Positions 35,250 to 45,948 of a stretch of DNA of 64,000 nt are shown one piece after another. A program made the translations under genes and the position numbers. The notes under the pieces were generated by a model. It ran no database searches and had not been told where the DNA came from. It was given only the letters and a program-made list of their open reading frames with translations. The stretch's first letter is position 1, and each line of letters opens with the position of its first letter. The DNA comes from Papaver somniferum (lineage: Eukaryota; Streptophyta; Magnoliopsida; Ranunculales; Papaveraceae), in contig NW_020650637.1 in assembly GCF_003573695.1 (NCBI RefSeq), forward strand, positions 377,944-441,943, in the 5' to 3' direction.

Positions 35250-36900
35250 CCTTGAGCCATTTTCCTTTGATGAGTGCTTCTAACTTACCTCCATCTACCT
35301 TGATGATCTTGTAGTAATCAGTACTGTAAGCCTTGGTAAGCATGTAGGGACCTTCCCATTTCATAGAGAACTTTGGTGAAGACATGTCTTATTGGATGTG
35401 TTTGGCCGTCTTCAAGACTAAATCTCCTACTTTAAAAACTCGTGGCTTCACAGTTTTATCATATGGTCTGGAGATCCTATTCTGTACACCTGAGCACGTT
35501 CCTCTGCCTTGACTCTTCTAAAATCCAGAGTATCTAACTCGGCGATTCTGGAGTTAGATGCTTCAGCCTCGTTCCAGTGGACTCCACTTGCTGCTGCAAT
35601 CCTGGCTGATGGGATCTTGATTTCTGCTGGGAGAATGGCATCCGTACCGTAAACAAGTGAGTATGGATAAAATCCAATGGAACTTCTAGATGTCATCCAA
35701 TACGCTCATAGCACCATCGGCAGTTGTTCATGCCACTCTTTGGGGTTTTCGTGTACTGTATGACTGAGAATCCGAATTAACGTTTTGTTGGTGCTCTCGG
35801 CATGTCCGTTCCCTTGAGTATAGTAGATGGTGGAGAAGGACTATTTAATTCCATATTCTTCAAGAAAATCTCGTACCCGTTTGTTAGAGAAGGGGGTGCC
35901 GTTATCAGTGATAATATATTTAGGGACGCCAAAGCGATAAATGATGTACTCCTTAATGAAGGCTGCAATCATTGCCCCTTCCTCGTAAGGGAATAGATTC
36001 AACCCATTTGGTGAAGTACTATATTGCAGTTATGATATATTCGTGCTGCTTTGATGATGTCCGATTGATTTTCCCAACAATGTCAAGTCCCCAGCTGTAA
36101 AACGGCAATGGACTGCTTATCGCGTGTAAAGAAGTGGAAGGTGAGTGAACAAGGTTCCCATGAATTGACACGTGTGGCATATTTGAACAAAGTCAGTCGC
36201 ATCATCCTCCATGGTTGTCCAATAATATTTCTCGTGTATCTGGAGAAACAGTTTCCTCTTCCCTTGATGCTCCCCTTAATGCATCTCTTTTAACATGGTG
36301 GGAATTTCCATCTCATCCATGCATCGTAATAGATCGCCTACAAATCTTTTGCGATATAGGATCCCCTAGTGAAATACGAACCGTTTCTCCTTTTGTTTCA
36401 TCTTTACAACCTCTCTTGGAATAGCGGTAATTAATCCATCGCGGAGATAGCTAATATACGACTCTCTCCAGTCCCCCATATGACTTATGCTGAAAACCTC
36501 ATGTTGTTGTGTCGGTGCTTGTCAGTTCAAACAATACTTTTGGAGTAGCCGATATTATGTCTCCATTTCTGGCCAGTAATATCCTAAGTGTTGAAGACGT
36601 CGATAGAGCGTTACCATCAACATTTGTCCACAAATTTCATCGTGAACACGGTTAAGCTGCATCAATGCTTCATCATCTCCGAGACATCTTGATAGGGAAC
36701 CGTTTGGGTTTCGATGATATAAAATACCGTGGAGCATGAAGAATCTTTGCAAGGTTTTGAGACTAACCTTTCCTTGAGAAAGCGAGCTGCTAAGCTCCTG
36801 GATGATCGGAGTCTGCCAGTCGCAGGTTCCAGTATCCTTGCATTGTGAAAGATATGTTGATTCTACCGTTCTTTGCTTCACTGTCAGAGTTTCTTCTACA
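35250..36900 (-). pseudogene. Element C integrase (DDE type), frameshifted
   Basis: From high to low coordinates: a linker/zinc region (36881 to 36555; HDEICGQ and GYYWPEMET), a HHCC-type zinc finger near 36,330-36,150 (EHQGKRKLF, CHTCQ), and the catalytic core with the first Asp in GLDIVG (codon at 36084-36082), the second in ITDNGTPF (35906-35904) and the Glu in GHAESTNK (35798-35796). The last two are 35 residues apart, the DX35E spacing of LTR integrases. The distance between the first and second Asp is not a multiple of three, so a frameshift lies between them. The C-terminal part is open (35696 to 35448; SIGFYPYSLVYGTDAILPAE). All active-site residues survive, but the frame does not. 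Confidence 0.85.
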
Positions 36901-36959
36901 CCTTTGAACTGTAATTTAGAATCCAGCGTTGCTAAACGTGTATGTTGTTGATGTAGCCG

Positions 36960-37582
36960 ACATGAGTTATGGTTGTATCAACAAAGTAGTTTAGTAACCT
37001 CTGTGTTTCGGATCGATGTGGATCTAGGGTTACCTCTTCCAATGCATATAATCCATTCATCTGATTAACCAGTAGCTTAGAATCACCTCTTATTTCCAGA
37101 CGTGTGGCCCTCGCTTGCTTGGCTAATAACTGTCCTATGAGGAAAGCTTCATACTCTTCTGAATTGTTAGTGCATTGAAAATCTAGCTTGAAGGAGTGTG
37201 AAAATACTTCACCGGTCCGAGATACTAGGACTACACCTGCTCCTCCGATGTTATTGCTGTGAGTGACGGAACCGTCAAAATATAACAGTCAGGCTTCTTC
37301 TTCGACAATGGAGATGTCTAGAAATTCTCCAGGAAGATCTTCATTTAATGCAGTAGTGCCTTCCCCAGGGAATGCTGCTAGTATATCTTCAACTGCTTGA
37401 CCCTTAATAGCTCTAGGTGAGATACATGTTATGTATAACTCCGATATTTGGAGGATCCACTTAGCCAACCTTCCCATCAGTACCGGTTTTGAAAGCAAAA
37501 AATTCGCAGGATCGTATTTAGATATGAGTATCACCTTGTTGGACAGGAGGTAATGTCTGAAATTCTGGATGGAATGAATCAA
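36960..37582 (-). pseudogene. Element C RNase H and its linker from RT, with a nonsense stop
   Basis: The segment 37582 to 37289 (97 codons; ILISKYDPANFLLSKPVLMG, LAKWILQ, IKGQAVEDILAAFPGE) is the RT-RNase H connection. It ends in a TGA at 37291-37289 where the frame otherwise runs on into LLYFDGS (Asp at 37276-37274), NNSEEYEAFLIG (Glu) and RGDSKLLVNQ (Asp, GDSK at 37087-37076). These are the D-E-D residues of RNase H, which degrades the RNA strand during reverse transcription. Confidence 0.82.
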
Positions 37583-38881
37583 GGCCAGGCATGCCTCTCG
37601 TATTTGGGGTAACTGAGTTCAGCATCCCTAAATATTCGGCTGAAATAGTATATAGGGTGTTCGGTTCCCTCTTCATCCTCTTGAGAAAGCAAGCCCCGCC
37701 GGCAGTATCACTGAAAGTAGTGTAGAGACGTAACAGTCTTCCTTGGACATGAGACTTCATGATGGCTGGAGATGACAATATTCGTTAAATATTTTGAAAC
37801 GTTTCTTGTTGTACTACGGTCCAAATGAAGCTTGCTCCTTTATTCATAAAGGGGGTGAATTAAGCGACAAGCTGGGCTAGACCAGGTATGAAACGTCGAA
37901 TGTAGTTCACCTTGCCTATGAAGCTTTGAAGTTATTTCACGGTTCATGGTGACGGCATCATGAGGATAGATTGAGTCTTGGATAGGTCCACCTTGATCCC
38001 CTCAGAAGTCACCTGGAATCACAAAAATTTCCTTGAAGAAACGCCAAAAGCGCATTTCAAAGGATTCATCTTCAATTTGTACTCACGGCATCTCTCAAAC
38101 ACTTTTCGCAGGACTCCTGTGTGATCTACCCGAGCTTTTGACTTGAATCCATGAAGTCTTCAACTTGTTTATGCATCGTCATGGAAGATTGCCGTCATAG
38201 CACGTTGATATATTGCTCCGTCATTCTTCAAAACAAAAGGCATAACAGTATAGTAAAAATTTCCGGGAGGAGTTCGAAAAGCTGTCTTACTTGCGTCATG
38301 CTCATACATCCTTATCTGATTGTAACAGTTGTATCCATCCATGAAGGAAAACATGCCATTCCCACTAGTGGCGTCTACTAACATGTCAATGTTATGTAAA
38401 GGAAAATCGTCTTTGGGGAAGCACTTGTTCAGGTCTCTGAAATCCACGCAGCACCAGATCTGTCCATTTTTCTTTTTTACTGGAACCACATTAGCCAACC
38501 AGTTCTGATGGTGAATGGGCTTAATGAAGCCGGCAGATAGCAATTTCTGAATCTCAGTCTTGATTTGATCTTCCACCTCGTGCCTGAATTGCCTCGGAGA
38601 CTGCTTGATCGGCTTGGATCCGGGTACGACATGTAGATGATGGGTGACCAATTTCTCATCTAAACCGGGAATTTCGTCATACTTTCTAGCAAATATGTCT
38701 TGGTATTCTTTGAGAAGTTGCACAAGCTTCGTTCGCTCATCCGTGGACAAAGTCGAGATGATGGAGATAGGCTTGGGAGACTCTTCATTCCCGATATCAA
38801 AGATTTCGAGCTCGTCGGTTGTGGATTTGGTGTCGTCATGCAACTGTCGTGGAGTATCCAGAACCTCTTCCTATGGCTCAT
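37583..38881 (-). pseudogene. Element C reverse transcriptase, YVDD site lost
   Basis: The open part (38843 to 38169, 224 aa) has the pre-RT helix region, then VVPVKKKNGQIW (about residue 119), FRDLNK, FSFMDGYNCYNQIRM with the first catalytic Asp at residue 169, AFRTPPGNFYY and MPFVLKNDGAIYQRAM (about 201-216). A stop at 38169 follows FHDDA. The expected YVDD block should come next, but the frame there reads FMDS after an apparent deletion, so two catalytic Asp are missing. Later thumb motifs (KCAFGV, FIGKVNYIRRFIPG) are present in broken frames down to about 37,600. The enzyme is dead. Confidence 0.87.
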
Positions 38882-39149
38882 TGTTTTTGTAAAATTTTAT
38901 TGGGCGGAGATAATGGGCATTAGTCTCCCCTGCTAATTGCTAACAGCGGCGACAGTACACAGTTTTCCCTTTCTGATTACGGCTCGCCACAAAAGTTCGC
39001 TCCCTCTTCGTGTGAACGTGGGTCACCGCTTCACTAGATGAAGAAGAACATCTTGTTAGCAAATATGCATCGTGGGTATTGGTCTTCAATGCGAGCCGAT
39101 CCTCTTCCTGGATTGACGCCCACGTGGGGAGTGGGACACAATGAAATTT

Positions 39150-39557
39150 TTACGATTCCTCCTTTGGAGCCTCTCTTGGTTCGAATAACTCCATTCCACA
39201 TATTGGTGCGTAAGGAGACAATGATGCAGGAATACGAACGACTTCCTTATTCAACATAGTCTTCAGGCATTGGTGATATGTCAAAGGGACAATACAATTG
39301 TCATAAATCCACGGTCTCCCTAGTATCATATGGTAGTCCGGATCCTTCTCTATGACTTCGAACTTCACTTTCGACTGAACGGGTCCTACAGATAAATTCA
39401 GATTGACATACTTATATGTGATGGTTTGGTTTCCGTCAAAATTCGTCATCATGGTAGGCCATCGCACAATTTTGCTTGAGTGTACCTTAGCTGTCTTGAG
39501 TGTCTTAAGACTAATCACATTCGAAGATGTTCCTGTGTCGATGAGGGACCGCTTGAA
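39150..39557 (-). pseudogene. Element C aspartic protease region
   Basis: The frame is open from 39557 (after a TAG at 39560-39558) to a TAA at 39150. LIDTGTSSN carries the aspartic protease active site (DTG at 39539-39531), and DYHMILGRPWIYDN is the second protease hallmark further on. It would cut the Gag-Pol precursor. Upstream (39,840-39,560) a short open piece continues toward gag. Between 39,150 and 38,880 the frame is lost. Confidence 0.8.
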
Positions 39558-39608
39558 CTATGAATCCTTGATGCACGCAGTAACGTGTAGGGCCCGGTTT
39601 TGAACCTC

Positions 39609-40088
39609 TTACGCCATCATATCTTCCTCTGTAAATGTAACATTATTCACAGATGTCTCTGACGTGTTTGAGACTTCTGGACGCAGGGGTATTAGATGCA
39701 CATACAGGGATATATGGTTGATTGCAGCAAATGTCTCCGTCCGCTGATTCTTCGAGGGTTGCAAAAGCTCGCACAAACTTTCCACTAGAGAAGTTGCTTC
39801 CTGATTCACTGGCCTTTGGTTCGTAGTGAAACTGTTCATTTATGGATGATCAAACCCCAGTTTCGAAGTCTCCATGATATGACCGCTCATCTCTGACGTC
39901 ATCTTGATGAGAAGGTCGAGTATGCCGTTTATCGTTTCTTTGATCAGGTTCATGTTCTTCGTGTGAACCTCCTGCACCCGTGCTAACTTGATCAACGTTA
40001 GGATTCTTCCGGACCTACCACCAGATATATCGTTGGAGGAGCTTCAGCCAGGAACTGAATCCGTTGAGGTATCCCTACGACCGACCAT
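39609..40088 (-). pseudogene. Element C gag remnant
   Basis: An ATG at 40088 (MVGRRDTSTDS...), about 65 bases after the PBS, opens a frame with stops, followed by helical text down to about 39,840 and a short open piece to 39609. Only about 480 bases separate the gag start from the protease region, so most of gag (capsid and any zinc knuckle) has been deleted. Confidence 0.6.
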
Positions 40089-40149
40089 TTTGAAATCAGC
40101 CAAATAGAATTGGGTATTGAAGAAGTTGAATTCACAACCGAGAGATTAA

Positions 40150-40169
40150 TCTCCCACTGTGTCGCCAAT
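40150..40169 (-). promoter_or_regulatory. Primer binding site of element C
   Basis: The minus strand reads ATTGGCGACACAGTGGGAGA directly after the LTR end (CCCATAAACA). A TGGCGAC-type signal is usual for gypsy elements of the Tat group. Confidence 0.7.
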
Positions 40170-41398
40170 TGTTTATGGGTGAAAACTATTCTACTGGTTT
40201 AGGTAATTTTTGGGGTGTGTGGATGAGAAATGAATCTAAACCCTAAACAAATGCACTGCACGTAAGTATTTTCTGATTCGAGAGATCAGTCTTTATAATT
40301 CTGGCATAAACCAAGAAATGGACATTCCAGACATGCCTCGGTCACAAAGTGAAGGAGATGGGGTTGATCTTAGGGAGGGAAGTGAAGAAGGTGTTAAGAG
40401 TGTGAAGGTGTTGGATGTTTATGACTTGTATCAAAAAGATGAGCAGGCTTGCAAAATAATGTAAGCAATCAGCTCTGGGTGTTTGAATACGTTGTATTAA
40501 CACTTAGTTTTTGTCTGTTATGAAATAGGGAGGAGAAACTATTTATACAAGCCATTGAGCATAACCCTCGTCTCTCGTGGGAAGTGGAGGAAGTGGGGTG
40601 ATAGAGTATTGGGTTCGTGTGTTAGTGTCACACGATCAGTCTTCCCCGCTTCTCCTATCATCATTAATCATCCATGTCTTCCTGACACGTTTTTGTGATG
40701 GCGTGTTTCACGTAGCACGCTGTAAACCACCAGACCAATACCCCAGTAAGTATCCCCCAGTTTGTGACATGCTTGATGTCTCGAATGTGTGGATCATGGG
40801 ACCTATAAGAAGTCGCATGTGATGCTAGGTTAAATAACTAAGTTATTTAATAAGTCGATATTTATAAAATATCGTGTGTATTCTATTCATGTAATGCATT
40901 GAATATTTTCAATATGGATGAAGCATCGCTGTTTTAAATTAACGGAGTAAGTCACAAATTAAGCGTCTTAAAATAACATCACGTCAACCCATCTTCGAGT
41001 GATCGTTTAGAGGCCGCATGGGCGAGCCATGCTTTGGCTGATCACTCCATATAGAAGAGTGGCGGACGACGATCATAGTGATGCATCACTGGTCGTCTAG
41101 CTCTTTACCTAGGTTGTCTGTCCAAGCTAGCGAAGTTGGACGGAAAAGATAGTTTGCAACCCTCATCTGCGACCGTTGGATGGTTTTAGGAGGCGTGCAA
41201 GCATCCACTTTTAGATCGATCGAATTCAATCCGGAGTGGATTTTGGAGGGACCGATTGGTTCTGCACGGAAGTGGCCCGTCAGTGTTCACGCCCATGCTA
41301 GATCGTCTTGCGAGGATGTGATCCAGGCCACTCAATTTGACCGCCAAAGGTGAGTGGTTGATATCGTTTTCGACATAAATCTATTGCCGCAGAGGAAT
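40170..41398 (-). mobile_element. 5' LTR of element C, cut off by the satellite array
   Basis: The inner end is CCCATAAACA (minus strand) next to the PBS. Bases 40,422-41,398 align with the 3' LTR 31,479-32,455. A TATA box lies on the minus strand at 40547-40540. The LTR stops within GAGGAATGG and satellite sequence starts at once, so about 1.3 kb of LTR is missing. Confidence 0.82.
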
Positions 41399-42562
41399 GG
41401 AAAAAGACTCGAATGCTATAATTTAGCTCAAGAGGTGTCTATTTTGATTGAAAACCTGCTATTGATCAGGACATGTTGGTCTATAGACCCACATGATCTT
41501 GATATTTTAGCCAAGTTTTGAATCCTAGGCCTCATAAAAACGAATTTTCTACTTAGAGCAGTTTCGAATGTACATTCGAATAATACACACTCGAAAAGAC
41601 TCGAACGCTATAATTTAGCTCAAGTGGTGTCTATTTTTATTGGAAACATGCTAATGATCAGGATATGTTGGTCTATAAACCCAGATGATCTTGATATTTT
41701 AGCAAAACTTTGAAATCTAGGCCTCATAAACATGATTTGTCTACTTAGAGCAGTTTCGAGAGTACATTCGGAAAATAAACACTCGAAAAGACTCGAACGC
41801 TATAATTTATCTCAAGAGGTGTCTATTTTGATTGGAAAGATGCTATTGATCAGGACATGTTGGTCTATAGACCCACATGATCTTGATATGTTAGCCAAGT
41901 TTTGAAGGCTAGGCCTCATAAACACGAATTTTCTACTTAGAGCAGTTTCGAGTGTACATTCAAATAATACACACTCGAAAAGACTCGAACGCTATAATTT
42001 AGCTCAACCGGTGTCTATTTTTATTGGAAACATGCTAATTATCAGGACATGTTGGTCTATAGACCCAGATGATCTTAATATTTTAGCTAAATTTTTAAGT
42101 CTAGGCCTCATAAACAAGATTTGTCTACTTAGAGAAGTTTCGAGGGTACATTCGAAAAATACACACTCGAAAAGACTCGAACTATATAATTTAGCTCAAG
42201 AGGTGTCTATTTTGTTTGAAAACATGCTAATTATCAGGACATGTTGGTCTATAGACCCACATGATCTTGATATTTTAGCCAAGTTTTGAAGCCTAGGCCT
42301 CATAAACACGAATTTTCTACTTAGAGCAGTTTCGAGTGTACATTCGAATAATACACACTCGAAAAGACTCGAACGCTATAATTTATCTCAAGAGGTGTAT
42401 ATTTTGATTGGAAACATGCTAAGGATCAGGACACGTTGGTATATAGACCCACATGATCTTGATATTTTAGCTATAATTTAGCTCAACAAGTTTCTATTTT
42501 TATTGGAAACATGCTAATGATCAGGACATGTTGGTCTATAGACCCAGATGATCTTGATATTT

Positions 42563-42572
42563 NNNNNNNNNN
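42563..42572. other. Assembly gap (10 N)
   Basis: Ten N inside a satellite monomer; the flanks are near-identical array copies. Confidence 0.98.
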
Positions 42573-43516
42573 ATATTTTAGCAAAACTTTGAAATCTAGG
42601 CCTCATAAACATGATTTGTCTACTTAGAGCAGTTTCGAGAGTACATTCGGAAAATAAACACTCGAAAAGACTCGAACGCTATAATTTATCTCAAGAGGTG
42701 TCTATTTTGATTGGAAAGATGCTATTGATCAGGACATGTTGGTCTATAGACCCACATGATCTTGATATGTTAGCCAAGTTTTGAAGGCTAGGCCTCATAA
42801 ACACGAATTTTCTACTTAGAGCAGTTTCGAGTGTACATTCAAATAATACACACTCGAAAAGACTCGAACGCTATAATTTAGCTCAACCGGTGTCTATTTT
42901 TATTGGAAACATGCTAATTATCAGGACATGTTGGTCTATAGACCCAGATGATCTTAATATTTTAGCTAAATTTTTAAGTCTAGGCCTCATAAACAAGATT
43001 TGTCTACTTAGAGAAGTTTCGAGTGTACATTCGAAAAATACACACTCGAAAAGACTCGAACTATATAATTTAGCTCAAGAGGTGTCTATTTTGTTTGAAA
43101 ACATGCTAATTATCAGGACATGTTGGTCTATAGACCCACATGATCTTGATATTTTAGCCAAGTTTTGAAGCCTAGGCCTCATAAACACGAATTTTCTACT
43201 TAGAGCAGTTTCGAGTGTACATTCGAATAATACACACTCGAAAAGACTCGAACGCTATAATTTATCTCAAGAGGTGTCTATTTTGATTGGAAACATGCTA
43301 AGGATCAGGACACGTTGGTATATAGACCCACATGATCTTGATATTTTAGCTATAATTTAGCTCAACAAGTTTCTATTTTTATTGGAAACATGCTAATGAT
43401 CAGGACATGTTGGTCTATAGACCCAGATGATCTTGATATTTTAGCAAAATTTTGAAATCTAGGCCTCGTAAACAAGATTTGTCTACTTAGAGCAGTTTCG
43501 AGTGTACATTCGAAAA

Positions 43517-43526
43517 NNNNNNNNNN
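43517..43526. other. Assembly gap (10 N)
   Basis: Ten N inside the satellite array. Confidence 0.98.
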
Positions 43527-43685
43527 CTAGGCCTCATAAACACGAATTTTCTACTTAGAGCAGTTTCGAGTGTACATTCAAATAATACACACTCGAAAAG
43601 ACTCGAACGCTATAATTTAGCTCAACCGGTGTCTATTTTTATTGGAAACATGCTAATTATCAGGACATGTTGGTCTATAGACCCA

Positions 43686-43695
43686 NNNNNNNNNN
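43686..43695. other. Assembly gap (10 N)
   Basis: Ten N inside the satellite array; the 159-base piece before it repeats sequence found at about 42,786. Confidence 0.98.
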
Positions 43696-43859
43696 TTTAT
43701 TGGAAACATGCTAATGATCAGGACATGTTGGTCTATAGACCCAGATGATCTTGATATTTTAGCAAAATTTTGAAATCTAGGCCTCGTAAACAAGATTTGT
43801 CTACTTAGAGCAGTTTCGAGTGTACATTCGAAAAATACACACTCGAAAAGACTCGAACG

Positions 43860-43869
43860 NNNNNNNNNN
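43860..43869. other. Assembly gap (10 N)
   Basis: Ten N inside the satellite array; the contig after it starts with the same bases as the one after the first gap. Confidence 0.98.
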
Positions 43870-45948
43870 ATATTTTAGCAAAACTTTGAAATCTAGGCCT
43901 CATAAACATGATTTGTCTACTTAGAGCAGTTTCGAGAGTACATTCGGAAAATAAACACTCGAAAAGACTCGAACGCTATAATTTATCTCAAGAGGTGTCT
44001 ATTTTGATTGGAAAGATGCTATTGATCAGGACATGTTGGTCTATAGACCCACATGATCTTGATATGTTAGCCAAGTTTTGAAGGCTAGGCCTCATAAACA
44101 CGAATTTTCTACTTAGAGCAGTTTCGAGTGTACATTCAAATAATACACACTCGAAAAGACTCGAACGCTATAATTTAGCTCAACCGGTGTCTATTTTTAT
44201 TGGAAACATGCTAATTATCAGGACATGTTGGTCTATAGACCCAGATGATCTTAATATTTTAGCTAAATTTTTAAGTCTAGGCCTCATAAACAAGATTTGT
44301 CTACTTAGAGAAGTTTCGAGTGTACATTCGAAAAATACACACTCGAAAAGACTCGAACTATATAATTTAGCTCAAGAGGTGTCTATTTTGTTTGAAAACA
44401 TGCTAATTATCAGGACATGTTGGTCTATAGACCCACATGATCTTGATATTTTAGCCAAGTTTTGAAGCCTAGGCCTCATAAACACGAATTTTCTACTTAG
44501 AGCAGTTTCGAGTGTACATTCGAATAATACACACTCGAAAAGACTCGAACGCTATAATTTATCTCAAGAGGTGTATATTTTGATTGGAAACATGCTAAGG
44601 ATCAGGACACGTTGGTATATAGACCCACATGATCTTGATATTTTAGCTATAATTTAGCTCAACAAGTTTCTATTTTTATTGGAAACATGCTAATGATCAG
44701 GACATGTTGGTCTATAGACCCAGATGATCTTGATATTTTAGCAAAATTTTGAAATCTAGGCCTCGTAAACAAGATTTGTCTACTTAGAGCAGTTTCGAGT
44801 GTACATTCGAAAAATACACACTCGAAAAGACTCGAACGCTATAATTTATCTCAACAGGTTTCTATTTTTATTGGAAACATGCTAATGATCAGGATATGTT
44901 GGTCTATAAACCCAGATGATATTTATATTTTAGCAAAACTTTGAAATCTAGGCCTCATAAACATGATTTGTCTACTTAGAGCAGTTTCGAGAGTACATTC
45001 GGAAAATAAACACTCGAAAAGACTCGAACGCTATAATTTATCTCAAGAGGTGTCTATTTTGATTGGAAAGATGCTATTGATCAGGACATGTTGGTCTATA
45101 GACCCACATGATCTTGATATGTTAGCCAAGTTTTGAAGGCTAGGCCTCATAAACACGAATTTTCTACTTAGAGCAGTTTCGAGTGTACATTCAAATAATA
45201 CACACTCGAAAAGACTCGAACGCTATAATTTAGCTCAACCGGTGTCTATTTTTATTGGAAACATGCTAATTATCAGGACATGTTGGTCTATAGACCCAGA
45301 TGATCTTAATATTTTAGCTAAATTTTTAAGTCTAGGCCTCATAAACAAGATTTGTCTACTTAGAGAAGTTTCGAGTGTACATTCGAAAAATACACACTCG
45401 AAAAGACTCGAACTATATAATTTAGCTCAAGAGGTGTCTATTTTGTTTGAAAACATGCTAATTATCAGGACATGTTGGTCTATAGACCCACATGATCTTG
45501 ATATTTTAGCCAAGTTTTGAAGCCTAGGCCTCATAAACACGAATTTTCTACTTAGAGCAGTTTCGAGTGTACATTCGAATAATACACACTCGAAAAGACT
45601 CGAACGCTATAATTTATCTCAAGAGGTGTCTATTTTGATTGGAAACATGCTAAGGATCAGGACACGTTGGTATATAGACCCACATGATCTTGATATTTTA
45701 GCTATAATTTAGCTCAACAAGTTTCTATTTTTATTGGAAACATGCTAATGATCAGGACATGTTGGTCTATAGACCCAGATGATCTTGATATTTAGCAAAA
45801 TTTTGAAATCTAGGCCTCGTAAACAAGATTTGTCTACTTAGAGCAGTTTCGAGTGTACATTCGAAAAATACACACTCGAAAAGACTTGAACGCTATAATT
45901 TAGCTCAAGAGGTGTCTATTTTGATTGAAAACATGCTAATTATCAGGA

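Larger units (their letters stand above)
31479..41398 (-). mobile_element. Element C: decayed Tat-type Ty3/gypsy retrotransposon
   Basis: On the minus strand from high to low coordinates: 5' LTR (41398-40170, cut by the satellite), PBS, gag remnant, protease, RT, RNase H, integrase, an opposite-strand ORF, PPT and 3' LTR (33783-31479, outer 250 bases missing). The order PR-RT-RH-INT is Ty3/gypsy. The wording of the RT and integrase blocks and the extra antisense ORF point to the Tat clade (inference). Only about 250 bp of gag remain, and pol has many stops and frameshifts, so C cannot be autonomous. Confidence 0.88.
41694..45948. repeat. Satellite subregion with 1055-bp higher-order unit
   Basis: Five 192-bp monomers plus one 95-bp monomer (5 x 192 + 95 = 1055). 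The short one arises from a 97-bp deletion joining GATATTTTAGC to TATAATTTAGC (for example 42,460-42,480). The clean repeat is 43,870 to 44,925. Copies starting at 41,694 and 42,573 are interrupted by N gaps. Confidence 0.85.

Noticed and set aside
36150..36881. Two zinc-finger-like blocks in the integrase region, considered as a domain duplication
   Set aside because: Both blocks fit the usual layout of the RNase H-integrase linker and HHCC domain in plant Tat-type pol as I know it, so it is not evidence of a novel fusion.
38477..38936. ORFs on both strands overlapping the RT (38477-38659, 38644-38892, 38660-38881, 38700-38936)
   Set aside because: They are shadows of the RT frame 38843 to 38169, which carries the recognisable motifs.
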